64,000 bases of DNA, taken from NCBI GenBank assembly GCA_031310005.1, contig CM062383.1, forward strand, positions 3,472,001 through 3,536,000, given 5' to 3'. A model generated the notes under the pieces. That model was not told the origin of the DNA. It saw nothing but the letters and a program-made list of their open reading frames with translations, and did not search any database. A program made the translations under genes and the position numbers. The stretch's first letter is position 1. The number at the start of each line of letters is the position of its first letter. Below, piece after piece: positions 1 to 11,230 of this stretch. Source of the DNA: Dactylellina haptotyla. Its lineage: Eukaryota > Ascomycota > Orbiliomycetes > Orbiliales > Orbiliaceae.

Positions 1-1044
1 CTAGCCACGATTGGGTCTTGGCTATGGATGGCATGACAGGTTTACTCAACCGTACGAGGTACGCATTTTGCTGTCTGTGCGACAGTCGACCGCAGAAAAC
101 AGCCACACCTGTTCGACGTAAACGGAATGTGCAGCTGTACGCAGAAGAAAACACGGTTCCATGGTGCAGTAGAAGCAAGTTCTCTGCAAAACCGTCACTA
201 GTGCTGGTCTCTTGTCTCGCAAGAAATTGAGAAATAAGGGTTGTCAAGCTTTTAGCGGCGGATGGGCACCGAGAACTGCTTCACCATCATGACGAAATCC
301 TTCCTGAACTCCAAATAAAATGAGATTGCGGGCGGGCTAATTAGCTAATGGAGGTAACAAGCAGCGTGTTCTAGAATTCGAACATCGTGATCAAGTGCTA
401 GGCGCACGGTTATATTTTATGCTCGAGAAACATAAAAAAAAGATGGAGGTGCGACTTCTGTCAACTCCTCGAAACCACAGTTGCCGTCCTTCTGCGTCGA
501 AGATCAAATAGCCGTGCAGGTGTGATTCGTCTGCTGCATCAAATTCACTCCCATTCAGCAAAATCCTTGCAACAGATCATTCGACGCCAAAGTTGAGAGT
601 GGGGCGTCTTCTTCACACCCGGCACCCATCCGGGGAACCAGGATGGACCCACAACCCCAGCTTTTTTCTTTCACAAGAGTCCAAGCAAAATTCCTCCAAT
701 CCAACGACGCCTCCAGGAACCCAGATACTTAAGGGCGCCCCACCGCGCCGTCCTGGCTGGCTTTCGGCCCCATAATCCCCATATGGGTCGGGTGACGGAT
801 AGCCTCTTCATAGTTTCGATCCAAGTCATAGTAGGGAGAATTAAGAAGGAATAAAACCTTCTTGCGATCCCCTCGAAAAGCCTCTTTTTCTTTAGTCTTC
901 TTCAATCTTTAAAATCTACATTCCTTTAAAAACTAGGTCTCTGTACCACCCGACACAACCCATTTCTCAATAAACCTTTCTAGAAGCCTGCACGGTTAGT
1001 CGAGGTCGGCAAACCACGACAGCCCAACACATTTTGTAGCAGCC
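1..1044. other. gene-free left edge / upstream region
   Basis: I see no supportable coding region, RNA gene or repeat in this stretch. Open frames are short and overlap in several frames. The last 200 bases are pyrimidine-rich (for example 882-910) and precede the ATG at 1045, so this part probably contains the promoter and leader of the rhodopsin-like gene. Confidence 0.5.
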
Positions 1045-2383
1045 ATGGCAGAGAAGTGGGATGCGTACGGCGGAGGCCTAGAGAAGCCAGGAGTCTACCA
1101 CAAGCAAAATTTCGCGCTAGCAGTCGTAGCTGGAACGCCGCTAATATCACTTGCATTCACCGCACTACGATTACACGCGAAGAGAAAATCAGGATGGGGA
1201 TGGGACGACTTCACAATTTCGTTTGCGACAGTATGTATATCTACTTTTTCGTAACACCATGGAGTATTCGCTAACCCCGGATGCTAGTTAATATCCATAA
1301 TCATAATATATCCATCTTGGGCATATATAAAGATGTGGCATTTTGGTATCCATATATGGGATGTTAACCAGCGAAGGCTGGAAGCACCTATGGATCAAAA
1401 CTACAAGATGACAATATGGTTCAACGTCTGCAACGCCTTCATCTTGCCGTTGGTCAAAGCGTCCATCTTGTTGCTCCTGCTTAGAGTTGGAGGAGTTATC
1501 GGTGGCGTACGCCGGTTCGTGTATGGTGTTTTCATGGTAAACGCGCTATCGTGTGTTATCATTGCCGTGTTTCTACTCTTCCAATGCCCGATGCGGTCTG
1601 GAAATAAGTGGCACGATCGCACCTTCGGCAACTTGCATTGCGCCGGAAGGGTGGTTACTGGACGTGTAATTATCTTCCAAGTATGCATCAACATGTTTAC
1701 AGATCTTCTTATCTTTCCGATCCCATGTTATCTCACCTGGAAGCTGCAGAAGGCCAGTTTGAGAAACAGGTTGATCGTTGTCTTCCTGTTCTCCCTCAGT
1801 TTAGGGTATGCCTCTTTCTACTCACCCTTTCTTGAAAAACAGTTCTAACCAATATATAAACAGCGTTACTGCCATCGGCGCCGCCAAAATCTATTACACA
1901 TACAGAGACCGACTCTACGTCTCTGCTCCTGATGATTGGACATGGGACATCATCTTCACTATCAATCATTGGGAAAACTGTGTCGCCATCGTTGTCGCCT
2001 GTGTTCCTTCCCTGCGCGTCCTCATTCTCCGCTGGCTCGGAAAAGAGGAGAATACCTACGCGGGCAGTGGCGTTAGCCCTATCCGTATCACCGGTGGCAA
2101 CGCCGCTCCAAGCCAGACACAAAAGTCTGCTCGTGAGAGTTTCCTTCAGAAACTCCGCCCGCCAGGTAAGAAGCGGGGACTTTATGACACTACGATTGGT
2201 GACCAAACCATCGATCTTGAGAACTGTGTGGTCAAGACACGGTTCGATGAGACCATCATGGAAGAAGATGGAATCAGCTGTAACTCGAAGACAGATATGT
2301 ACTACTCTCGAAGCGAGAGTGTTTCTACGACGAACATGAACGAAACGATTGAAAAGCCTGCGGCGGCAGCCTCGAAGTCATAA
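1045..2383 (+). CDS. fungal rhodopsin-like integral membrane protein (PTH11/SAT4-type)
   Basis: Three exons: 1045-1230, 1333-1805 and 1864-2383, giving 392 residues. The donors are GTATGT and GTATGC and the acceptors AAAG and ACAG. The frames join cleanly (phase 0, then phase 2). The protein starts with a short extracellular segment, then a series of hydrophobic helices typical of the fungal seven-helix 'rhodopsin domain' family. The hallmark FGIHIWDV sits at the start of exon 2, and the helix-3/4 segment contains the usual conserved Cys residues. The last ~130 residues are a hydrophilic, Ser/Thr-rich cytoplasmic tail. Family members are plasma-membrane proteins, some related to the PTH11 receptor of plant pathogens. 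Most have no known ligand, so receptor function is only inferred. The exon 1/2 junction uses an AAAG acceptor, which is less typical, so that boundary is the weakest part of the model. Confidence 0.85.
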
Positions 2384-4617
2384 CTTGTTATCCATTTTTA
2401 CTTTCATTTACTCTGGAGTCTTTTCTTTTTCGCCTTCTTTTGGAACTCTAGCTTTATTAGCCTGGTGGATGGCGTTTACTCCTTTATGAATTTCCCCTGA
2501 GCGGTATTTTTTATTTATTCTTCACTCTTTGCAAACGGCGTCTGGGAGGCTTTCTATTATTCGGTATAATACCTTCTATATCGAATCCTGTATACTGTAA
2601 TTTCCTCATACCATATATTCTCCTGTCAGGGATGGCGTCCCGGGTCTGTTTCGGGCCTTCGGGCCCAAGCCTTACGTATACCACTACACCCCCAAAATAA
2701 TACGAACTCAATGAATCCAAATAAAAAATAATTCACAACGTACCTCTTACAAACCAAAATCCCAAACTAGCGGTTACTAAGATCAGCATTGTCATTATCC
2801 AAAGTTCAGACATACATACAAAGAGCATGCATATATATATGTTTGAGGCGGTCATCAATGCTCCGCCACCAGCAGACTGATCGTTATGTGTTGGAATTGG
2901 TGTCCAAGCGAGATGGCGGCAAAATGTAGTGCGGTAACTCCGAGCCCGCAATTCTTAGACAAACCCTTTTCCTTGCTGGTGGTGGGCGGCCGGGCGGCCG
3001 GGTTGACGGAATTAATGCCATATCTGTATTAAGTCTCCAAGACCTTCTTAATGCTCTTGAAGAAATACGGAGGGAATAAAGCCGTGTCGACACGAGGCTT
3101 CCCGATTCCCAGAAATCCTGATTTTTTCTTTTCTTTTCTTTGACAACCCTCCCTGCATGCAGCGGTTTTGCACGGGTTTCGGGTCCTCGTAGACACCTCC
3201 TTCTTAGTAGGGAAAGGAATTTTCTTGGTCTTCGGGTTCTTGGGGTTCCAGCAAAAGTTTTCGCGAGCGAAAATGGTGTGGACCTTGGCTTTGGTTCCCA
3301 TGTTATGGGTTTATGGCTTCCTCGGTACCACAATCTAAACCATGTGCAAACATTCTGCTAAGGTGTGGTTGGCCTTCTGGATTTGAGGGCATGAGTAATC
3401 TAGGCACCCTAATTTAGAGCTGTGCTTCTCCACTACCTCGACCTCGAGACGAGATATTTTATTAATTAACATCACACAGCTTCAATAAGAAGGGTGGTGA
3501 ATGAAAATAACACAAAGATTGCTCAAGTTCAAGAACCTGAAGAAGCTTAAGGGAGGGACAGTCTCTCTGTACGCAGTACAGAGAATTTCCCTAATTCTTC
3601 CGGTATTGGAGAAATGGCTTTGAGATTATTACCTCTTATTCAGAACGTTTACAGTTTCAAGATTACAGTGACTTAGGTGCTCGATGGTATTCCAATAGGC
3701 ATAAAATAAATTAGTTTTCGTCCGTTTTGAGGAAGATCCCAGTCTCTTAGAAATCCTTCGATTTCTTCGTGTTTTCAAGCCTCTTGTTGAAAATCCGCTC
3801 GTAATTTAAATCTAGAGATTGGATGTGCTACGGGATATTAAGCGTCTGATACCCATCAATATATTCGTTCGGATGAGAACGGAGCCACGTTTCTTTCGCA
3901 GGTACAATTGCGATTTCGATTGGCAATTGGTGTTCGCCTAGCTTTAGGCAGCTTATCAGGGCCTGCTTCCCGCAGAAAGACATCTTCATATTGTTCTCCA
4001 GAATTTTTCTTTTTCCCCTTTTCAAGCGAAGATCACTTTTCGTGACCATATCTAGTCTCAACTCTAAATAAGCGCTAGAAAATTGTCCGATTGAATACAA
4101 TCTGCGAGTGATCTACGGGTTTAAAGATACCTTCTATCTCGGGCTAGTCACGAAGAATGCTAACACAACTCGTTGTTTCAGATATTTCGGAACCAAGGGA
4201 CTCTGGATACATTAAAACGATTTTCAAGTTAAGTACGCATCTTTGATCAAAGAGAACATATGCGCAAAAACAGACAACAAGAGCTTCTCATTCGTACGCC
4301 ATATAGATTCTAAAAAAACCAAAGATGATTCGAACTGAAAAAGAGCCCCACAGTAAATCCGTTACATTTCCCATATATAATATATTCGCACCAGTGGTGA
4401 TATTGAGAAAAAATATGAGATTATAGGTCATTAAATGAGAGTATCAGAAACGAAGAAAATAATAACACCTGACCCGCCCACCCGTCGCTATACATGAATG
4501 AAAATACGTAAAAAAAAATTAAAATTCACAAAACCCAATCCGTAAACGGCATATCCAGTGAAGAGCTGGCTCAAAAAATGCGTTTCTCACACAGAGAGAG
4601 ATATTGATTGTTCAGGT
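2384..4617. other. gene-free intergenic region
   Basis: About 2.2 kb between two genes. The first 350 bases are T-rich and look like the 3' UTR of the rhodopsin-like gene. At 2986-3002 there is a small tandem of GGGCGGCC. Several frames of 70-150 codons exist on the minus strand, but they overlap each other and have no recognisable domain. I see no transposon ends. Confidence 0.5.
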
Positions 4618-5590
4618 TTACAAAGAAACCAAGACGCCAAGCACTGCTGCAAGAGCGAATGTATAGAAGGCAGAGAGAGAGCCAACAGTCGACGCTGCAG
4701 ATGGTGGAGGTGCGACTGTATCATTTGTCTCAGCGGTGGCGATAAACTGTGCCTCGTCCGCTCGAACGCAGCCCGAGATATCTGTCAATTCTGAAGGGCA
4801 TGGAACTCGCTTCCAAGTGATGCTGTCAAACGTTTTAGCACTGAGATCTTGTTGCTGTCGGAAATGATATAACTTACTTTGGCTTTTGCGCATCCATAAA
4901 CCAGTCGAACCGCCAATAGCAGCCTGGCTTGAGGGTATCAGGTAGCAGGTCGCACTGATCGCGGGTAAGAACACCGTTGTTTTCTTTCCCAAAGATCTCA
5001 GCAGGACCAAATTGTTTAGCACAAGCACTAGCATAGTCATAACCTCCAGGGATCTGAATGTTGTTATCAGCTACTACTCTGTATATCTTGCGTAGTTATG
5101 GCATTGTGAAATTGGTTTGGCAACTTACACCGAGGTTGAACTGCGAGTAGCCGACAGCATCGTAATTCGAATTGCTGGATTGTACAACCATCTTCTTTCC
5201 CTTAACAGGACCATCTGTAAACTCAAACTCGTAACAGCCGCAGCACCAAGTTCTCTCCAGGAACCCGTCGATATAAGCACCGACGAACCCGTAGGAGAAA
5301 GTATCATTGACTGCCCATGGAAGCTGGTCTTGGCAAGCAAACGACTCGCCATCGCTGCATCCTGTTCCCAAATTATAGTCTGTCAACCGCGTGCCGTTGA
5401 TAGCACATACTTGGACTGGGTTTCCGACGAAAGAACCGTGGTCTGCCCATGAACAAGATGCTTTGCAACAGTCCCAGTAAAGCGAGGTTCGTGCAACACC
5501 TGACGCTGAGCTCATGTCCGCGGCAAACGCAGCACGGGGAGCCAGCCCTGTGAGTAGGACGGACAGAGAGAGAATATTTGAGAGCGACAT
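4618..5590 (-). CDS. secreted GH45 endoglucanase-like protein with GPI-type tail
   Basis: Three exons on the minus strand: 5590-5129, 5053-4878 and 4822-4618, giving 280 residues. Donors are GTAAGT and acceptors CAG. A signal peptide (residues 1 to about 23, ending AAFAA) is followed by a complete GH45 domain. It begins at SLYWDCCKASCSW (Asp40 matches the family's catalytic base) and includes PWAVNDTFSYGF, WCCGCYEFEFTDGP, IPGGYDYA, LKPGCYWRFDWF and VPCPSEL. GH45 enzymes cut beta-1,4-glucan. Two things are unusual. The general acid Asp expected just before IPGG is Asn here (Asn152, in QFNLGIPGG), so hydrolysis may be impaired. The C-terminus carries a Ser/Ala-rich spacer and a hydrophobic end (SAFYTFALAAVLGVLVSL) like a GPI-anchor signal, with no cellulose-binding module. 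The protein may be wall- or membrane-attached rather than a free cellulase. Confidence 0.9.
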
Positions 5591-7691
5591 TCTGGATAAA
5601 AAAAATATTTATTACGGATTTTCGATTCCAAAAATTTACAATCAGAAAAAGAGAATGTATATTTTCCGTGATCGTGAACTTTCGTTTAAAGAAAACTCAA
5701 AAGTAAAGAATGTGGATAATTTTTCGGTAGAGGAAACGGATGTCCCACTTGGTGTGCGGATAGACGTTATTATTATAGGTGGGCTGTTATAAAAGGAAAG
5801 AAAAATGTACCACAAAGCTATTCTATAGCAAAAACCCTGGTAAGTGTATCCACTCTGCTAGGTGGTTCTCTTCTGGGGTTTATAAAGGCGAGTTTTCGCT
5901 GTGGAGCGCTTTTCCCCAGATTTTTTCTCTTTGGCTTGTCGATTTTTTGCTGGGGTGATTCAAGGGCTTGATAGGGAGCCATCATTGTTAGCTCATACTC
6001 GGACCGGAGTCGAGAAACCCCATGCCCCTGAAGCCGATGCCGAAAATGGGCTGGCCAGCTGCACATAGCACTACAGGACGCCAAAGGGAGAAAAAGGTGA
6101 AACTTTTTTCCTGAATCTCGCTGATTCGACAGCGGCCGCGGTGGAAAATCCGCTTTCTGCAGGCCTTCGTAGGTTTCGTGAAATTGGACGCTAAAGCCGC
6201 CGGTGGTCTTGGCGCGCCCAGACGGTCCGAGCGACAGACATGCATTCCAGTGATGGCACAGGGACCCACATCTATCAGCACACAATTGGAACCTCTCCTG
6301 TGTGCCTGGGAAAAGAAAATTCCACCTTGCTGCAAAAAGCTAAAAGCATTTCTTGAAACCATCGCGGAAACTTTTTTCTTCTTTCCTTTTCTTCCAAATC
6401 TTTGTCCTACCACCGGGCAGACCTGCGGACCGGCGCCGTGCAGTACGGTTCGCTTTCATCGTCGGCCGAAAAGACCTTGCCACCGCATGTATTTGTGCAC
6501 AAGTCTGTGCTAAAGAAACTCTATGATTATGGCTAGCGCAACAGCCTCATTCGCTTAAGATTCTCCAGATCCGTTCGTTGGAATGGTGGAGATAGCGGGG
6601 TAGGAAGGCAATTTTCACTTGGCGGTGAAGGGTGGCCGTTGGTCTCGAAGAGAAAAGAGTTAGAGTACGCCAGGTCCTGAGTCGTACAACCTTGGGTGGA
6701 TCACTCGACGAGGTTTTAAATTCTAATTTATAGCTAAGTTTTTTTTTTTTAAGCCGATGATGGTTTGCTCGATTCTGGAGTCAGTGACGGTACAAACACG
6801 GGTTGGCGATACCATCCTTCGAAGCTTCGTTTTCGATCCAGAACCTCTCGTAAAAAACAAAAAAACATGGCACACGATCGTATCATCGTATCGATTGGGC
6901 GAGATATGAACCGTCAAACATGACATGTTCCGGGCGTGTGTTTTTCCGTTTTACGAGCTGCAGCGGATTAACTGGAGTATCCTTGAACACAATCTTAACA
7001 TGCGAATCTATAGCCCACGAGCAACTTCTAGCCTCAAAAAAGAAACGTCATGGTTAATCCTGGGGGCGCTTTGATCCCACTTAGACGACAGGTTGGCCGC
7101 GGCAGTTGCGTCAAAGCGAAATGTGCATTTATTGATGTGTCAATCAATTGAAAGATCGGGCTAGATTACAGTAATCGGCTGGTGTGATTCTCGTCTGCAT
7201 ATTCACCTAATAACCCGTCAATTTTTCGTTTCAGGTTCAAACGGCCTTTTAAAAACGGAATATTTGGTAATAACAGCCAGTAGATTTCACAACCATGAGA
7301 TTAAAACAGACACGCGGTAGGTATTGTGTCAGTGTGGCAGCGGCTTGTGCATTGTAAAAACAAAGCGGCAGAGGGCCTTCTTCTCTTGCATAAACAGGTA
7401 TTATCATAAAATAAAAGCTTTTTTCTATTTTACATTTTGTTTGATGTAGCCCAGCTGATCGGAGAGCTCTTCCAATTGGATACAGAGACGGGACGGATGA
7501 ATATTTATTGGTTCAACTAAGAACTCAAATTGCAATGACTTGCGTGCTTTTAATAATGTCAAACCCGAAATTCATTCGACCCGCCGATTTTGAAGCAAAA
7601 ACAAGGAGGTTTAAGCATTACGTGCGTGCAGCGTTAACTTAAGTTAGAAGGCTGTCATGTGTCCAAGAGTATTGAACAGAACAGTCATTGG
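5591..7691. other. gene-free intergenic region
   Basis: About 2.1 kb. The part next to 5590 is A/T-rich and should hold the GH45 promoter. Open frames around 5.8-6.5 kb overlap on both strands in a GC-richer stretch and show no domain, signal peptide or splice logic. I see no RNA gene or repeat. Confidence 0.45.
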
Positions 7692-8981
7692 CTACTTCGA
7701 AATTCCGTTTTCAGAATTTTCGTCGCCAATATCATCCTCCTGAGAATCGGAATCAGGATCGTATTCAGCATCTATGGCAACCTGGCGAAGGCGCCATTGT
7801 TCCGCTCTTTCCATCCACACCCCCATGCCTTGGCCTTTGGCCTTCGAAGCGATATCGGTTGGATCAATCCTATGCGTTGGACGCATCTTTGTCCACGATT
7901 GAGGTATCCAAACAGGAGGCAAAAAATCGACATAGCGGTACTTTTGAGCCCTGATGCGCGCAACAACCCCTAGTTCCACCTCAGTCAGTTGCTTTGGTCT
8001 TTTCCTGTCTTGCCTTTTGTGCATGATTTTGATCGGCGATGCACTTGGGTTCTTTGTTGGAGCACAGAGCCCCCCGAATCGGTACGAGGAATTCGGTCGG
8101 CCGACCATAGCTTTCCGAAGCTGAAATCTATCTACTCTGGTGAACCCTAATGCCAGGTACCCTTCGATAATCCCGGCGTTATGTTCTTTGTTATACCGGT
8201 CTCTGTTCAGGGCGTACTCGACTTTATTTGAGTCTTCCCGTTCAGCGATAAGTTTGTTCAAGGTGAATTCTGGATACGCGATAAATGTGGTATCAGCAGA
8301 CGAGAAGCAGTTGAGAATAGTCAGATAGTATTTGCCGATTATTTGAGTAATCGGATAGGGATTCCTTGATGTAAGTATGTTGACGGTAACATCAGCATTT
8401 TCTCCTTCGAGCTGTACCCACTCGAAAGCTGTATCACGAACGGTATCACGGTGCACATCCGGTAACTCAGTGAGCCCCTGTATATTTTTCAGGTGATCCC
8501 TGAAAATGTCGTTCTCCTCAAGGAGGACATAGAACTCCCAATTCTTGCAATTCTGAGGAATTATGCCGTCCCAGATGAATGAAACGGAGCGGTTACCTCC
8601 TATTACGATTTTTTTATCTCGCATACACTTTATCAAAGCGTCCGGATCTTTGAAATTCCGGGATAGTTTGAGGCGGAGATCAACCCGCTGTTGATAGACT
8701 GGATAAAATGCCCCTCTGAGTTTCTTCGAGGACCAGCTCAATGCGATCAAGTCCGTAACTGAAAGACAGTGCGCAATTCCGTCGACAACAGGACTGGCCC
8801 TCAAGAGTTTCTCCAACTCGCTGCCGCTCATGTTGATGGGCGGAGCGCCTGCATTAAATTAAATAATGAAAGTTAGTAAAAATATATCCCGGGCCAAACC
8901 GATTCGAAAAGGTCACACACTTTTCGCGGCCTTGGCCGCCTGCTCTTGTGCGCACAATGCCAAAAATTCATCAATTCTCAT
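7692..8981 (-). CDS. F-box-like protein, fungal family
   Basis: Two exons: 8981-8921 and 8848-7692, giving 405 residues. The small first exon (20 codons plus one base) is joined by a GTGTGT donor and an ATGCAG acceptor, with a perfect TACTAAC branch site between them. It restores frame exactly into the long exon, so I prefer this start over the internal ATG at 8831. Residues ~30-60 (ASPVVDGIAHCL, VTDLIALSW) look like a divergent F-box helix pair. The following segment, with FKDPDALIKCM and IVIGGNRSVSFIWDG, resembles a pattern common in fungal F-box-associated proteins in which a 'gllSGS' strand precedes a WEFYV strand. The C-terminus is acidic (DPDSDSQEDD). F-box proteins usually recruit substrates to SCF ubiquitin ligases. 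No substrate can be inferred. Confidence 0.7.
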
Positions 8982-10026
8982 ATTTCGGGCGGTTGTTTAA
9001 AGGAAGGAAACTCTGCTGTCTTCGAACACCTTGGAAAGCAATATGATAATACAGAATATGAATGCGATTGGGGGGAAGCGGTGAAGTGGTGGTGATCTTG
9101 ATGATGCCGATGATCCTACGAACTCTATACCATGGCTTCATAACATTGCATGGGTTTAGACGGCGCAATGCGCGCCCAGAGTCTGCAGAATCAAACATCG
9201 CGAAGCGCTATCAGACGATACAATAGGGTGTGACCTAGACTATGACATCGTACCTTCAAAGTGGCCTGGAGCGAAACGCTAAGCTGCATGCATAAACACC
9301 CGCTACGCAGCCAGCATCAGTAAATGTAGGGTTTATTAGTGTGCAACTCTGTTCCTGAATTCTATCTACATATTTATCAGCTGAATGAACTCGCTGCTGT
9401 TGTATTTTTGCGTCACAACACACAATGCTAGCGAATGTCCGAAATGCTTGTGTTGTGCTTGAACATTGCCTGAGGGAGATATCCAGCAGTTTAGTCTGTG
9501 CCTCAGAAGCGGAAATCAGTTAGAGTTATCTGCACATTTAGCATTCACTCTCCGATTATGTACTGATAGCATAGCGCATATATATTATTAGTTACTAGAA
9601 GAAAAATTACCGGCTTTGTTCAGAATTGCTATCGATAGTTCCATGACAGCGCCCAGTCTTAGCTTGGTCCATGGAGTAACTTTCCAGGTTACAATTTTTC
9701 AGCTTGCTCTAAGACATCGATGCGCACTTATATTTCAGATGCGAGTTTCTAGTCATAGAGACACATCTATACACCGTTCTATCTATGGCGTGGTTTTGCA
9801 ATCGGTATATTCCATCTGTTGGAGGTGGAAGTACGGCCAGGGCGCTGGAGGTCTAACGCTGCACGCCCAACACGACGGGCCAACTATAAAAGAGCAACTG
9901 TCGGTATCACCGATTTCTCTCTTTTTCTCTCTTCCTTTCAACCTCCCTAGCTTCAGCCTGCCTACAAATAACCTGCGAAAGCTAAAGATCATCATCTCTC
10001 CTTTCATAATATCAATAGTTACCCTA
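8982..10026. other. divergent intergenic region
   Basis: About 1 kb between the divergent F-box-like and YIPPHLR-motif genes, so promoters of both are expected. The right part has a TATA box and a pyrimidine-rich leader, annotated separately. I see no gene or RNA in the remainder. Confidence 0.5.
9884..9892 (+). promoter_or_regulatory. TATA box (CTATAAAAG)
   Basis: A consensus TATA element 135 bases upstream of the ATG at 10027. It is followed by a CT-rich tract (about 9913-9960), as is typical of fungal transcription starts. No ATG occurs between it and 10027, and this fixes the start I chose for the downstream gene. Confidence 0.6.
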
Positions 10027-10902
10027 ATGCAATGCATCAGGAATGCAAGTAAGTTCACTTCCTCTGTCTCCATATCTCATGCCCAGCAGCTTCGCTCTGA
10101 ACGTTGCAAAACTACAATTATCACGAATGCTAAGATATTGATAGAGGGCGAACCAATGGGTTCGATCCTTTACGAAAAGCCCACCGACGTCCCAGAGAGG
10201 CGCATAATCGACCTCTTACCCCTCGGGGCCATTGGCGTTGCAAATTGCATAAAAGCCGTGGCCATGGTCAAGAAGACCATCAAAGAAGACAACCTTGAGG
10301 CCCGTATGGCCGTCATCAAAACGGTCAAACTCTTCGGAGTCACTGACCAAAAGATTTTCGACAAAATCTGGGCATCGGGAGCCCTAGCACGGGTGCAGGG
10401 TCCCATGCCGGCCACCGCCGCCGCCACCGTCACCGTCACAGCTGCGAAGAAGCAGCAAACCGTCCCTCGAGCCATTTCGACTCCGAACCGGACCCTGACC
10501 CCGACCACCTTCCCAATTGCATCCCGAGTGAGCGATGGATTTATCCATCCTCACCTCCGTTGGATGCAAACCGATGGGGCCGAGGGGAAGGGGAAAGGCG
10601 AGGAGAAGAAAGAGGCAAAGATGAGGGCGGAGGAGAGAGAGAAGAGAGAGGAGGAGGAGCAGAAGGAGGAGAAGAAGAGTGGTGGAGAATCCACGTATAT
10701 CCCTCCCCACATTCGTGTGGTAGCGGAGGCGAATGAGAGGAGGGAGAGGGAGAAGAAGGAGAGGGAGAGAGGGGAGAAAGAGGAGAAGGAAAAGAAGAAG
10801 AAGAAGGAGGAGGAGGAGGAGAAGAAGAAGAATAAACGTGGTGGTAGGGATATATATATCCCTCCCCACCTTCGAGCTCCCATTGTTATTCAAAAATTTT
10901 AG
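10027..10902 (+). CDS. protein with three YIPPHLR-type motifs and a possible Alba/SpoVS-like N-terminal domain
   Basis: A single-exon model of 291 residues, starting at the first ATG after the TATA box. An alternative uses the GTAAGT at 10048 as an intron donor or the ATG at 10156. Residues ~55-120 form a compact alpha/beta-looking segment (RRIIDLLPLGAIGVANC, IKAVAMVKKTI) that resembles the Alba/SpoVS fold, in which a glycine-rich turn precedes an 'AVKA' helix. This resemblance is weak. The second half carries three related heptads: FIHPHLR (10540-10560), YIPPHIR (10696-10716) and YIPPHLR (10855-10875). They are separated by strongly charged Glu/Lys/Arg stretches likely to be coiled or disordered. 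YIPPHLR is the heptad found in DDX3/Ded1 helicases and described there as an eIF4E-binding motif (YxxxxL-phi). A role in mRNA binding or translation is therefore plausible but inferred. Confidence 0.6.
   Translation: MQCIRNASKFTSSVSISHAQQLRSERCKTTIITNAKILIEGEPMGSILYEKPTDVPERRIIDLLPLGAIGVANCIKAVAMVKKTIKEDNLEARMAVIKTVKLFGVTDQKIFDKIWASGALARVQGPMPATAAATVTVTAAKKQQTVPRAISTPNRTLTPTTFPIASRVSDGFIHPHLRWMQTDGAEGKGKGEEKKEAKMRAEEREKREEEEQKEEKKSGGESTYIPPHIRVVAEANERREREKKERERGEKEEKEKKKKKEEEEEKKKNKRGGRDIYIPPHLRAPIVIQKF
10616..10836 (+). repeat. GA-rich purine tract inside a coding region
   Basis: A long, almost pure purine strand of GAG/AAG/AGG units, encoding Glu/Lys/Arg-rich spacers between the YIPPH motifs. 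It is interrupted only by the second motif (about 10690-10720). The composition differs sharply from the neighbouring sequence and is prone to length change. Confidence 0.8.
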
Positions 10903-11230
10903 TTTTTTTTCTGTTTTAATTATTATTATTATCATCATAATCATTATCCTTATTATTATTATTCTATTTATCGTCACAGATCCAGCAGGTATTACTTGCC
11001 TCTGCCATCTAAGAATCATCCATACTTTTGCGCAATCTGCTATTACCTTCGTATCTACATGGATCCTAATGGCCCCGCCTGATAACTCTGCATCTTTCAA
11101 GTTGATGCAAAAACCTTAAGGGACCGGTTTTTACTTCCACCAAATACTGACATAATCAAATTCAGATTTTAGATACAATAGATCTGCTGAAAAAACTCTT
11201 AGTCTACATGAACATCTTGTCGCGGTGAAT
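10903..11230. other. short convergent spacer
   Basis: 3' flank of the YIPPHLR gene and of the protease relic, which converge here. It contains an ATT-rich microsatellite (10919-10964) and no gene. Confidence 0.6.

Noticed and set aside
2986-3002. GGGCGGCC direct repeat as a transposon end.
   Set aside because: Only two short copies, with no matching distal copy or target duplication.
10384-11119. Long minus-strand Leu/Ser/Phe-rich and plus-strand Arg-rich frames over the YIPPHLR gene.
   Set aside because: They are mirror products of the GA-rich tract and have no start context. The TATA box and YIPPH motifs support the chosen frame.
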